Below are positions 51,244-60,405 of a stretch of 64,000 nucleotides of DNA, piece by piece. The notes under the pieces were generated by a model. The model ran no database searches. It saw only the letters and a list, made by a program, of their open reading frames with translations, and was not told the DNA's origin. Location: positions 2,976,001 to 3,040,000 of the forward strand of contig OY759981.1 of the NCBI GenBank assembly GCA_963662895.1, in the 5' to 3' direction. How positions within the stretch are numbered: position 1 is the first letter of the stretch; every line of letters starts with the position of its first letter. Both the position numbers and the translations under genes were made by a program. Origin of the DNA: GWE2-42-39 sp963662895. GTDB lineage: Bacteria > Bacteroidota > Bacteroidia > Bacteroidales > Prolixibacteraceae.

Positions 51244-52162
51244 TACCGGAATAAAATATCTGCAACATTCGGAAATCGATTTTGAAAAATGGGACCGGTG
51301 TATAGCTGTTTCCATCAATGGAATTGTTTATGCCTGGTCGTGGTACCTCAACCGTATCTGCGATGGCTGGGATGCACTGATATACGGCGATTATTTATAT
51401 GTGATGCCTTTGGTGCAAAAAAAGAAATATGGTATCCCGTATATCTATCAACCGTTTTTTACGCAGCAACTGGGGGTTTTTTCAGCTTTTCCTGCCAATC
51501 CTGAAATGGTAAACAGCTTTTTATATGCCATTCCTGAAAAATTCCGCCTGGTTGAAATGAACCTGAATTATCAGAATGTTCCGGCTGATGGCGAAATATT
51601 GGCAAGGTCTAATATTACCTATCATTTGTCTCTTGCCCAGTCTGCTGAAAGTTTACGAAACGGGTTCAGTACCAACACAGGGAGAAATATAAAAAAGGCA
51701 AGGGAACAGAACCTTCTTGTTTCCCCGTTTGATAATATCGATGAGTTTATCGCCTTCACACGAAATAACCTTCTTAAAAAATCGCCGGAGATAAAAACCG
51801 TTCATTATCAAAACCTAAAACGAGTGATCAGTTATGCATTGTACTCCCGGTTGGGTGAATTGTTTGGTGTTTTTAACCCGCAAAACAAACTGGTAGCTGC
51901 CTCATTTTTTGTCTGGTCGAACCGGAAAGCAATTTATCTGGCGGCCTCATCTTCTCCGGAAGGGACTGAAAAAAAGGCCATGTTTTTACTGATTGATCAT
52001 TTTATCGAAAGCCGGGCAGGGGAGGAGCTGATACTTGACTTCGAAGGCTCCAATATCCCGGGGGTAGCCCGGTTTTATCAGGGGTTTGGCGCCCATGCGG
52101 TTAGTTATTTATCCGTCAGGAGGAATACCCTTCCTTGGTACGTACAGATTTTCAGGAAATAA
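51236..52162 (+). CDS. GNAT/FemAB-like acyltransferase
   Basis: The protein has 308 residues from ATG 51236, which overlaps the preceding stop as ATGTATAA; an in-frame TTG at 51230 is possible. The fold reads as two tandem GNAT-like halves, as in FemAB/MprF-related proteins: an N-terminal half to about residue 145 and a C-terminal half with SFFVWSNRKAIYLAAS, LDFEGSNIPGVARFYQGFGA (an acyl-CoA/peptidyl-tRNA-site-like segment). It probably adds an amino-acid or acyl group to a surface sugar or peptide, matching the coupled deacetylase gene. Substrate unknown. Confidence 0.7.
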   Translation: MYNTGIKYLQHSEIDFEKWDRCIAVSINGIVYAWSWYLNRICDGWDALIYGDYLYVMPLVQKKKYGIPYIYQPFFTQQLGVFSAFPANPEMVNSFLYAIPEKFRLVEMNLNYQNVPADGEILARSNITYHLSLAQSAESLRNGFSTNTGRNIKKAREQNLLVSPFDNIDEFIAFTRNNLLKKSPEIKTVHYQNLKRVISYALYSRLGELFGVFNPQNKLVAASFFVWSNRKAIYLAASSSPEGTEKKAMFLLIDHFIESRAGEELILDFEGSNIPGVARFYQGFGAHAVSYLSVRRNTLPWYVQIFRK

Positions 52163-52223
52163 GTATCTGTTTTTGGTCTTCTGTTTTCATTGAAAAGTAT
52201 TATTTTCGGTGAAAATATCAAGA

Positions 52224-52886
52224 ATGAAACTAAAAATTCTGGGTGAAGACAATTCCATCTTCAATCAGTACATTGCTGAGATCAGGGATGAAACTATTCA
52301 GAAAGACCCGCTGAGGTTCAGGCGCAATCTGGAACGGTTGGGTGAAATTTTTGCTTTTGAAATAAGTAAAACCCTTGAATATCAGACATACGATGTGAAA
52401 ACTCCCCTGGGCATTGCCAAAGTACCGAAACTAAAAATACAACCGGTACTGGCCACAATTTTGAGGGCAGGCCTTCCTTTGCAGCAGGGCTTGCTGAATA
52501 TTTTCGACCAGGCTGAAAACGCGTTTATCTCTGCTTACCGCAAATATAACGATAGCGGTGAGTTTCACATCGAGTTTGAGTACCTGGCCACCCCTTCGCT
52601 CGACGAAAAGGTAGTGATTATTTCCGACCCCATGCTGGCCTCCGGTGCTTCGATGGAAATTGGGTTTCAGGCTTTACTGAAAAAGGGCACTCCTTCGCAT
52701 GTGCATCTGGTTGCCGTTATCGGTAGCCGAAAAGGACTGGAATATATTACAGAAAGGATAACTGCTCCAAACGTGACCCTTTGGCTGGGGGCGCTCGACG
52801 AGGAAATGACTATTAAATCGTATATTGTCCCGGGGCTGGGCGATGCCGGCGATCTGGCTTTCGGCCCGAAGATCGATTCGCTTTAA
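52224..52886 (+). CDS. upp: Uracil phosphoribosyltransferase
   Basis: It makes UMP from uracil and PRPP in pyrimidine salvage. The ATG at 52224 gives 220 residues; a GTG at 52209 would add five. The PRPP-binding loop is VVIISDPMLASGASMEIG (about residues 130-147), and the uracil-site ending DAGDLAFGPK is intact. RDETIQKDPLRFRRNLERLG near the N-terminus fits the Bacteroidota form, which lacks some of the E. coli N-terminal extension. Confidence 0.93.
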   Translation: MKLKILGEDNSIFNQYIAEIRDETIQKDPLRFRRNLERLGEIFAFEISKTLEYQTYDVKTPLGIAKVPKLKIQPVLATILRAGLPLQQGLLNIFDQAENAFISAYRKYNDSGEFHIEFEYLATPSLDEKVVIISDPMLASGASMEIGFQALLKKGTPSHVHLVAVIGSRKGLEYITERITAPNVTLWLGALDEEMTIKSYIVPGLGDAGDLAFGPKIDSL

Positions 52887-52959
52887 TTTTTCCCCATTGT
52901 CAGCATACAGTCAAAAGACAGGTAAGGTTAATACTGAGATAAACTTATGATTTGAATCA

Positions 52960-53715
52960 TTAATATTTCAGGAAGTCTTTTAGTTTCTTTATTACTTTTT
53001 CCTTTCTCCTTCGTGAAACCGAAATTGATTCTCCGTTTGAAAGTATAAGCTGACCTCCGTCGTTTTTAAGAAATGCCGTTACATAGTTTAAATTTACCAG
53101 ATGGGTTTTATGTACCCGGATGAAAGCATGTTCTTCGAGCAAATCTTCAAATTCGATCAGTGTTTTCGCAATCAGCAGAGGTTTCCTTCCGGAGAAGAAA
53201 AGATGGGTATAATTCCCGTCTCCCTGGCAACGGATGATATTTTTTACCTCCACAAATTCGATCCGGTCGTTGGTTGGCAAGCCAATTTTTGGGTCCCTGG
53301 GATGATGTACATTGTAATAAAGCTGTTTGATTTTCTCGTTCTCTGTTTTTTGCCGGATTTGTTCTGCTACTTTGTCAACCGCTGTTTTCAGTTCGTGCAG
53401 ATTGATTGGCTTGAGAATATAATCGGCAGCCGAAAAACGAATAGCCTTGATCGCATAATTGTCGTAGGCTGTCACAAAAATTACTTCAAACTGAAAATCC
53501 CGGAAATGTTCAAGCAATTGAAAACCGTTTTCTCCGGGCATCTCAATATCGAGAAAAACAAGTTGGGGCGAATAATTTTCAATGGCTGAAATAGCTTCGG
53601 ATACAGACTTTGCTTCAGCGATAACTGCAATATTGGGGCAATGTGTTTTTAAAAGACCTGAAAGGTTTTCCCTGCCACTTTTTTCATCATCGACAATCAA
53701 AGCTGAAATTTGCAT
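52960..53715 (-). CDS. LytTR-family response regulator
   Basis: The protein has 251 residues. The receiver domain (about 1-120) has the acidic pair DD at residues 9-10, the phospho-acceptor Asp56 in LVFLDIEMPG and Lys in YILKPINLHE. The C-terminal LytTR DNA-binding domain (about 150-250) has NDRIEFVEVKNIIRCQGDGNYT in part and VSRRRKEKVIKKLKDFLKY. It is the cognate regulator of the kinase encoded 42 bp upstream. Direct repeats with LytTR spacing lie upstream of that kinase (56891-56920), suggesting autoregulation. Confidence 0.94.
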   Translation of the reverse strand: MQISALIVDDEKSGRENLSGLLKTHCPNIAVIAEAKSVSEAISAIENYSPQLVFLDIEMPGENGFQLLEHFRDFQFEVIFVTAYDNYAIKAIRFSAADYILKPINLHELKTAVDKVAEQIRQKTENEKIKQLYYNVHHPRDPKIGLPTNDRIEFVEVKNIIRCQGDGNYTHLFFSGRKPLLIAKTLIEFEDLLEEHAFIRVHKTHLVNLNYVTAFLKNDGGQLILSNGESISVSRRRKEKVIKKLKDFLKY

Positions 53716-53757
53716 ACATCCTGTACTTTATCTGTAAAGGTACATTTTCGATAACAA

Positions 53758-56700
53758 TCAGATCTCATCGGGAATACTAATTTCAACCCGGGTTCCTTCT
53801 TTCCCCTGTTCCGACAGGTCGATGATCCTGAATGAAGATTTACCTCCGTATTTTTCATCCATAATTTTCAACCGTTCTTCATTCATCTTCAAGCCCATTC
53901 CGTTCGAGGCTGATTTTCCCCGGGATGCTTTTATGCCAATACCGTTATCTTCAATGACAATCAGAATTCTGTTTTCTGCTTTTGTTACCGAAACGGTCAG
54001 TTTTTTGTTGTCCTGTTTATGCTGAAGCCCGTGAATAATGGCATTTTCGGCAATGGGTTGCAGGATCATGGAAGGGACCATGAAATGATTCCGGTCAATT
54101 TCAGGATCAACATTTATTTCATAGTCGAAATCAAAACGGAATTTTTCCAGTTGAATATACTGGTTCAGGGTCTCCAGTTCTTCTGTCAGGCTTATTTCTT
54201 CACGTTTTGAGTTTTTCAGTACTTTACGTATCAGGCTTGCAAAATCCGATAAATATAAATGGGCCTCGCGGGCCCTGTTTTTCTGAATAAGGTTTTGTAC
54301 CGAGTTCAGGCTGTTAAATAAAAAGTGGGGGTTCATCTGCGCCCGGATAGCTGCCAGTTGCAGTTCGCGAAGCCGTTTTTCCTGTTCCTGCTTCTTCAAT
54401 CGCTGTTTCACCCGGTATTTGAAAACCAGGAAAACGATCATAAAAATAAGCAACGATCCTCCCAAAAAACAGATGATGCCCAGCATGGTTGACTTGTCGG
54501 GGCCCTTTTTCTCTTCAGGCGGGTTTTGAGCTTTTTCGATATATTTTCCGATTTGGTCAAGGTCTGCTTCGTATTCTATGACCTTCCCGTTTTTATCGAA
54601 TACAAAAGCTCTCCCTGTATATTTTGGAGTTGAAAATAATTCCTGCAGGGAATAATTATCCTTTTTTAGAAAAAGCTGAAATGCCTTGGGAGCAGCCCGT
54701 GAAATGTAATCTTTCCATTCTTCAAAATCTGTTCCTTCAACGATATAAATAAAATTGGCATCAGGATATTTCTCACTCAAATCATCAAAAAAGTATCTGG
54801 CTGCAGCCCAACTCCCGGATACTTTTACAATGGTTGGTTTTTTCCCAAAAAAGTCACTGATCGAAAGAGTATCTCCTTTCTGATTCAAAAATATTCGTTT
54901 CTTATAGGTCTTCCCGTCCAGGAATTCCCGTGCATTCTGAAGTTTTGATTCCAGGAACTCATTGAGAATTGTATCTTTGCTCGATTTTACGATCTCATCA
55001 TAAAGTTTAGTCTGTATCGAATACCAGCTTTCCCTGCTGTCATATTTATTGAATTTCCGGGAATATGTCAGGTCTTCAGACAATATTTTTGCCTTTTCAT
55101 GTGCCAGCGATGAGCCGGCCAAAATAAGATTGATGTATTCATTGATCTGAACAGGGGTGTAATACGGAATTGATCCGGAATAGCCATAAGACCTGCCCTT
55201 GTTCGGGCCTCCATTGGGACTTGCATATTTAAAGTTCCTGTTATAAAAATACCGGGTATATGTTGGAACTGCTGTTTTTGAATAATAACCATTTTCATCA
55301 TAATGTTTGCATATTTTAAAGTCCTCAACGAAGTTTTCCAGTTCCTGAATAACAGAATAAAATTCAGGTTTTAAAGGGCTTCCAAATAATTGTCTGGATT
55401 CCAGTATATCCAGGATATTTGTTGCCATGGCAAGTTTAAGCATTGGAATTTCATGATTGATAAAATTCAGAAATTTAACAGGCAGATCTTCTGTATTGTA
55501 CCCGGATAATGTTTCGGAAGTAATTTCTTTGGCGAAGTTTTTTATACTCACCAGGAGGGAGTCATGGTAAAAGGCGACGAAAGGATTATGTCCGTCAAAG
55601 ATTTGGAACTGAACCAGGGAAAGCCTGTTCTGAAGATCAAGGAGCAAATTATTTTCACGGATACGGTCGCCCTGAAATTCTGTTTTCAGTTCAGGAGGCT
55701 GTCCCGATAGCAGAATGGTAATATGATCCCCTGGTTCTGCATAAAAAATCCTGGCAATGACGTTTTTGATATCATTATCATCCCTGCCGGGGTTGGTTAT
55801 TATCAAAGTCCCTTCACGTTGTAAGGGAATTTTAACTGAAAAACGGTTTGCAGAATCGACTTGCGCTTCTGCTGCAATTCTTGTTTCCCCAATGGGTGAA
55901 TCTGAACAAAAAACAAATATTTTTTTGTCATTGGGGTTCTCTATAAAACCATCGATAGTAACCGAATTGGCTGCTGCTTCAGAGTTTTTCCCGATAAAAA
56001 AAGTTTTTATTTCGGTTGTTGCTGTCGATTTTTTTCCGTTTTCCCGGCTATAGGGCGGATTATATGTAGTAATAACGGCTTCAGAAGGGAAGCCATTCAA
56101 CCGGTTAAATGTAAAAAACTTCTCCAGTTTTTGATCGTATTTTTCCTTTTTCACTATTGAGCGATGTGAGACTTTGAGAAGATCAGATGTAGCGTTCTTT
56201 ACTTCAAATTTTTCGTTTTGTGCAGAGATCAGATTTCCCTTTTTCATTTCTGCATTATTACAGATCAATAAAAATTCCTGTGTGAAATTTTTAATAATAT
56301 CTATTGAAGCAAGAATCTCTTTTGCCAGGTTTTCGGCTTCTTCATCCGTTAATCCGGCAGCCTTCCCCCTGTTTTTTATATTGTCTTCCAATCTGTCGCT
56401 ATTAATAATAATCAGTTCGTTATTTATTAAATCCATCCCCATGCTGACAGACAGACCGCAAAGAATATCGTATTGCAGTTTCTGCAGTAAAAGGCCGGGA
56501 AGTTTTTCTTCTGCCGGTGGAAACATCGAATCGAAATGAATATTGGGATTATGGGCACTAAATTTATTATATATATAGCGTTTGGGTTTTACCTGAAGAA
56601 TAAGTTTTTGTTCAGATATTTTTTTGTCAACCATTACTTCAATATCCCAATTATTTTCTTCTTCAATGGAGTATGTAGGGATACTGTGTTGGGTCGTTAC

Positions 56701-56829
56701 GGAATTTATATATTTAAATTCAATTTTCTGGCCTTCCTTCAGTTTCAATTGAACCTTCCCCTCTGTTGCAAAAATGGGGTTAACGCAGAAGACCAGCAGG
56801 AGAAAAAATAACCGGATAGCTGTTTTCAT
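53758..56829 (-). CDS. LytS-type histidine kinase with periplasmic thioredoxin-like domain
   Basis: The protein has 1023 residues from ATG 56829 (start at 56853 would add eight). After a signal peptide ending IFATEG, a large extracytoplasmic region (about 25-775) has a beta-rich stretch (about 25-280), a DUF4369-like sandwich (about 295-385), helical linkers, and near residues 640-770 a thioredoxin/TlpA-like fold: SISDFFGKKPTIVKVSGSW, FIYIVEGTDFEEWKDY, then FVFDKNGKV. The usual CxxC is replaced by SWAAAR, so it senses rather than reduces. One membrane helix (about 780-803) leads to a LytS kinase with QMNPHFLFNSLNSVQN (phospho-His) and DNGIGIK. A LytTR response regulator follows after 42 bp. 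Confidence 0.88.
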   Translation of the reverse strand: MKTAIRLFFLLLVFCVNPIFATEGKVQLKLKEGQKIEFKYINSVTTQHSIPTYSIEEENNWDIEVMVDKKISEQKLILQVKPKRYIYNKFSAHNPNIHFDSMFPPAEEKLPGLLLQKLQYDILCGLSVSMGMDLINNELIIINSDRLEDNIKNRGKAAGLTDEEAENLAKEILASIDIIKNFTQEFLLICNNAEMKKGNLISAQNEKFEVKNATSDLLKVSHRSIVKKEKYDQKLEKFFTFNRLNGFPSEAVITTYNPPYSRENGKKSTATTEIKTFFIGKNSEAAANSVTIDGFIENPNDKKIFVFCSDSPIGETRIAAEAQVDSANRFSVKIPLQREGTLIITNPGRDDNDIKNVIARIFYAEPGDHITILLSGQPPELKTEFQGDRIRENNLLLDLQNRLSLVQFQIFDGHNPFVAFYHDSLLVSIKNFAKEITSETLSGYNTEDLPVKFLNFINHEIPMLKLAMATNILDILESRQLFGSPLKPEFYSVIQELENFVEDFKICKHYDENGYYSKTAVPTYTRYFYNRNFKYASPNGGPNKGRSYGYSGSIPYYTPVQINEYINLILAGSSLAHEKAKILSEDLTYSRKFNKYDSRESWYSIQTKLYDEIVKSSKDTILNEFLESKLQNAREFLDGKTYKKRIFLNQKGDTLSISDFFGKKPTIVKVSGSWAAARYFFDDLSEKYPDANFIYIVEGTDFEEWKDYISRAAPKAFQLFLKKDNYSLQELFSTPKYTGRAFVFDKNGKVIEYEADLDQIGKYIEKAQNPPEEKKGPDKSTMLGIICFLGGSLLIFMIVFLVFKYRVKQRLKKQEQEKRLRELQLAAIRAQMNPHFLFNSLNSVQNLIQKNRAREAHLYLSDFASLIRKVLKNSKREEISLTEELETLNQYIQLEKFRFDFDYEINVDPEIDRNHFMVPSMILQPIAENAIIHGLQHKQDNKKLTVSVTKAENRILIVIEDNGIGIKASRGKSASNGMGLKMNEERLKIMDEKYGGKSSFRIIDLSEQGKEGTRVEISIPDEI

Positions 56830-56890
56830 GATCTTTTTGTTTTGTTTTTCCAAAATTGGGAGATTCCCACTTAGAAATCAATACACGTTT

Positions 56891-56920
56891 ATTAAACGGA
56901 ATGAGTGATTGATTAAACGG
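56891..56920 (-). promoter_or_regulatory. Direct repeats with LytTR-type spacing upstream of the kinase gene
   Basis: ATTAAACGG occurs at 56891-56899 and 56912-56920, 9 bp repeats separated by 12 bp. Read on the minus strand each is CCGTTTAAT, close to the LytTR site pattern of two 9 bp repeats around GTT spaced 12-13 bp. Two weaker AGCGTTxA sites follow at 56960-56968 and 56984-56992. The site lies 62-91 bases upstream of the kinase start. Confidence 0.5.
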
Positions 56921-57066
56921 TACGGGGGTACGACTTATATATGTCCCCTAAGGGGAAAAAGCGTTTAGAAAATCGATGGAGTGAGCGTTAATAAATCAGA
57001 GAATATGTTCCACAAAAAGTTAAAGTGACCCGAAAAACGCCTCTTCTGCTGATAGTATTGCTCTTT

Positions 57067-58305
57067 TTAGTTTAAAATTTTTGCTACCTTTTCCACTTCG
57101 CTGAAAACCCGCAGGAAATTACCTCCCCAAATCTTCTTTATTTCTTTTTCGGTATAGCCTCGTTTCAGCAATTCGTAAGTAATATTTGGGAACTGGCTCA
57201 CGTCTATACAGCCTGCCAGCCCGCCGCCACCGTCAAAGTCGCTGCCAATGCCCACATAATCGACGCCGATCAGCTTTTTCACATAATCGATATGGTTAAC
57301 TACGTCCTTTACATTTGGCAGGTCGTCCATATAATTGTTATACACGTGTTCCCATTGTTCACTGAATTTTTGTTTTTCGGTGTCGGTCATGGTTTTATAC
57401 TTTGTTCTGAAAGTTTTTTTTAGATTTTGTCCGAGTTTGTATCCTGTTTTGGTTGTATCGGGTTTTCTGATATATGCGTCGAGCAGACAAATTTGTATTA
57501 CCCCTCCGTTTTTTGCCAAAGCCCTGAGCATTTCGTCGCTCATATTCCGGTCGTGGTTACAAACCGGTCGTACACTTGAATGGGAAGCAATAACCGGCGC
57601 TTTGCTGTATTTTATCGCATCGAAAAACGACTGATCGGAAGCATGCGAAACATCGATCATCATCCCCAGCCGGTTCATTTCGGCAACTACTTTTTTGCCA
57701 AACTCGCTAAGCCCGTTGTGTTCAGGCGTTCCCGGATCGCTCGACGAATCGCAGATGTCGTTGTGAAATGAATGGCAAAGGGTGATGTAACGGACGCCCC
57801 GGTTGTAAAACTCCTGTACCCGGTTAATATCTTTATCAAGCGGGAAGCCATTTTCCATGCCGATGTAAATGGCCCGTTTTCCGGTTTTTTCAATGCGGGA
57901 GGCATCGCCGGCAGTCAGGGCCAGTTCTGCCAGATCGCTGTGCCTGTCGACCATCGAATGAATTGAATCGAGCATCTGATTTGCTTTATTGTAAGCCTCC
58001 CTGTAGTTTTCTTCGGTACGTGGTTTTTGTCCGGTAAACACGGCAAAAAACTCGGCATCCAGTCCGCCTTCTTTCATACGTGGTAAATCGACCCGGCTTT
58101 TGGGGACGCTGTGTTTTTCTGCAATATTGAAATCACTGCCCAGCAAAGCCCAGGGCGTGTCGCAATGAGTGTCAACAGTGATTACCTGTTCATGAATTTT
58201 TTGTGCTTTTTTCCAAAGTTTCTGATCCTTTTCCCCTTTTGCCATTACCGCCAGGGTACAACTTGTCAGAAATAAAAAAACGAAAGTTTTCAAAGTAATT
58301 TTCAT
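57067..58305 (-). CDS. Membrane dipeptidase-type (M19) metallopeptidase
   Basis: This 412-residue renal-dipeptidase-family enzyme hydrolyses dipeptides, including some D-residue ones. A signal peptide (about 1-21) suggests secretion to the periplasm. The binuclear zinc ligands are visible: HCD in DTHCDTPW (about 46-48), Glu in IYIGMENGFPL (about 153), His in DVSHASDQSF and in ASHSSVRPV, plus GIGSDFDGGGG. It closes the operon mpl-HAD-dipeptidase with a 15 bp gap. Together with Mpl this suggests turnover of peptidoglycan peptides (inference). Confidence 0.92.
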   Translation of the reverse strand: MKITLKTFVFLFLTSCTLAVMAKGEKDQKLWKKAQKIHEQVITVDTHCDTPWALLGSDFNIAEKHSVPKSRVDLPRMKEGGLDAEFFAVFTGQKPRTEENYREAYNKANQMLDSIHSMVDRHSDLAELALTAGDASRIEKTGKRAIYIGMENGFPLDKDINRVQEFYNRGVRYITLCHSFHNDICDSSSDPGTPEHNGLSEFGKKVVAEMNRLGMMIDVSHASDQSFFDAIKYSKAPVIASHSSVRPVCNHDRNMSDEMLRALAKNGGVIQICLLDAYIRKPDTTKTGYKLGQNLKKTFRTKYKTMTDTEKQKFSEQWEHVYNNYMDDLPNVKDVVNHIDYVKKLIGVDYVGIGSDFDGGGGLAGCIDVSQFPNITYELLKRGYTEKEIKKIWGGNFLRVFSEVEKVAKILN

Positions 58306-58320
58306 TATTTGTTTCTCTTC

Positions 58321-59028
58321 TTATATTGACAGAATTTTCAACACGTCTGAAATTTGTTCAACTTTAACAAAGTTTTTGATGTGAGCGACAGTGTCTTCAG
58401 CTTTTTCGTATTGCCAGGTAATGTGATACGGGATGTGAATTGCCGAACCCCCAATATTCAGTACCGGTATAATGTCTGATTTCAGAGAATTCCCGATCAT
58501 CAAAAAGTTTTCAGGATTGATTTCAAGATGAGACAGAAGTTTCAGATAATCTGATTCTTTCTTGTCGCTCATTATTTCTACATGATGGAAATACTTTTCG
58601 ATGTTCGACTTGCTGAGTTTTCGCTCCTGATCCAGTAAATCGCCTTTGCTGGCAACAATCAGCTTCATCCCTTTTTGGTGTAAATGTGCCAGTACCTGTT
58701 GCACTCCGTCGAGCAACACGATTGGTTTCGACAAGAGTTCTTTCCCGAGGCTGATAATCTTGTTTATTTTTTCCTGAGAAACCTGGTTGTTACTTATTCG
58801 TAATGCTGTTTCAACCATCGACAGGATGAAACTTTTTGCGCCGTATCCATATAAATTAATATTTTCCATTTCAGTTTTAAGAAGTTCCTGCGATGTTTGT
58901 TCCGGCAGCATATAACCGGAAAGCAGTTCGCAAAATAAATTCTCTGTATCCTGAAAATACGGTTCATTTACCCAGAGGGTATCATCGGCGTCAAATCCAA
59001 TAATTTTGATTTCTGATTTATATATCAT
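58321..59028 (-). CDS. HAD-family hydrolase
   Basis: This 235-residue haloacid-dehalogenase phosphatase has motif I FDADDTLW (nucleophile Asp about 15), motif II IVASKGD near residue 116, the motif III Lys, and motif IV IGNSLKSDI with the acidic pair. The cap inserted after motif I is a helical C1 type (about 22-100). Substrate unknown. It sits 18 bp behind mpl and 15 bp ahead of the dipeptidase gene, so a role in cell-wall sugar or peptide recycling is suggested by context only. Confidence 0.88.
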   Translation of the reverse strand: MIYKSEIKIIGFDADDTLWVNEPYFQDTENLFCELLSGYMLPEQTSQELLKTEMENINLYGYGAKSFILSMVETALRISNNQVSQEKINKIISLGKELLSKPIVLLDGVQQVLAHLHQKGMKLIVASKGDLLDQERKLSKSNIEKYFHHVEIMSDKKESDYLKLLSHLEINPENFLMIGNSLKSDIIPVLNIGGSAIHIPYHITWQYEKAEDTVAHIKNFVKVEQISDVLKILSI

Positions 59029-59046
59029 TATTCTGATTGTAAGTTA

Positions 59047-60405
59047 TTATTTTACCAATTCTTCGGCAAAGCCTTTTAAATCCATTCCTGAAAAATTTCC
59101 TGATGTCATAATCAGCAGGTTTTTATTTTTCCATTCTATATTTTTAAGGATTGAAAACAATTCTCCTGTATCGGTAAATACCTGTAACTGACCGGAAGCA
59201 AAAGCATTAAAAACCTGTTCTTTACTGATTGGCTCCAGCTTTTTGTGCTCAATGGTTTCCGGGTTAAAAAACACAAAAGCCTGACCTGCCGCATTCATGC
59301 AATTTTTATACTGCGGAAGAAATTCCTTTTTCAGCGAACTAAAGGTATGCAGTTCCATGCAGGCCACTAATTCGCGGTCGGGGAATTGTTTCTTTACCGC
59401 TTCGGTGGTTGCTTTCAGTTTCGAGGGTGAATGGGCAAAGTCGTAAAACACAGTACATCTGTCGTTTTTTGCCAGCACCTGCAGGCGTCGGGCAGCTCCT
59501 TTAAAACTGCCGATTACATTGTAAAACTGTTCGTCGGTAATACCCAGTTCGTTGCAAACCAGTTTGGCCCCTGAAATATTTTGCAGGTTATGGTCGCCAA
59601 AAATCGGAATTTCAGTTTTCGTATTTCCCGAAAGCAGGCAGGTCACCCCGTTCTCTATGATTGCCGGATGTTCCCGGTACGGAAGTGTTTTTATCCCCGG
59701 ATCTGTTTGTTCAACGATTTTCCGGATGTTTTCATCGGCTTCGTAATATACCAGCGAACCACCCGGTTCAATCATTTCCGTGAAAATACGAAATTGTTCC
59801 ACATAGTTCTCAAAGGTCGGGAACACATTGATATGGTCCCAGGCAATGCCGCTCAACAACGCGATATGTGGATGATACAAATGAAATTTCGGCCGCCGGT
59901 CGATAGGCGACGACAAGTATTCATCGCCTTCAAAAACGGCGATCTCTGCTTCGTGGCTTAGCGAAACCATGGTGTCGAAACCTTCTACCTGTGCACCTAC
60001 CATGTAATCGAACGATATCTTGTTTTCGCGCAGTACATGCATTACCATCGAGGTGATCGTGGTTTTTCCGTGGCTGCCCCCGATAACGACCCGTTTTTTT
60101 TCTTTGGTTTGTTCGTACAGATATTCAGGATATGAATATATCTTCAGTCCCAACTCCCGGGCTTTCAGTAGTTCAGGATTGTTGGCACGGGCATGCATGC
60201 CCAGGATCACTGCATCCAGACCGGAAGAAATATTTTCGGGTTGCCAGCCAAACGAACGGGGCAGCAGTCCGTATTGTTCGAGCCGGCTTTTCGACGGCTC
60301 AAAAATCTCGTCGTCGCTACCGGTTACCTGATAGCCTTTTTTGTGAAGGGCAATTGCCAGGTTGTGCATGGCACTGCCCCCGATTGCGATGAAATGTATC
60401 CGCAT
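59047..60405 (-). CDS. mpl: UDP-N-acetylmuramate:tripeptide ligase (murein recycling)
   Basis: Mpl attaches recycled L-Ala-gamma-D-Glu-mDAP to UDP-MurNAc. The 452-residue Mur ligase has an N-terminal Rossmann UDP-sugar site (IHFIAIGGSAMHNLAIALHKKGYQV in part), the ATP P-loop GGSHGKTTITSMV (about 110-122), the central domain with FEGDEYLSSPIDRR and the C-terminal domain with YDFAHSPSKL. The length and the Mpl-type D-E-Y in place of MurC residues support Mpl rather than MurC. It leads the operon toward the HAD and dipeptidase genes. Confidence 0.93.
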   Translation of the reverse strand: MRIHFIAIGGSAMHNLAIALHKKGYQVTGSDDEIFEPSKSRLEQYGLLPRSFGWQPENISSGLDAVILGMHARANNPELLKARELGLKIYSYPEYLYEQTKEKKRVVIGGSHGKTTITSMVMHVLRENKISFDYMVGAQVEGFDTMVSLSHEAEIAVFEGDEYLSSPIDRRPKFHLYHPHIALLSGIAWDHINVFPTFENYVEQFRIFTEMIEPGGSLVYYEADENIRKIVEQTDPGIKTLPYREHPAIIENGVTCLLSGNTKTEIPIFGDHNLQNISGAKLVCNELGITDEQFYNVIGSFKGAARRLQVLAKNDRCTVFYDFAHSPSKLKATTEAVKKQFPDRELVACMELHTFSSLKKEFLPQYKNCMNAAGQAFVFFNPETIEHKKLEPISKEQVFNAFASGQLQVFTDTGELFSILKNIEWKNKNLLIMTSGNFSGMDLKGFAEELVK

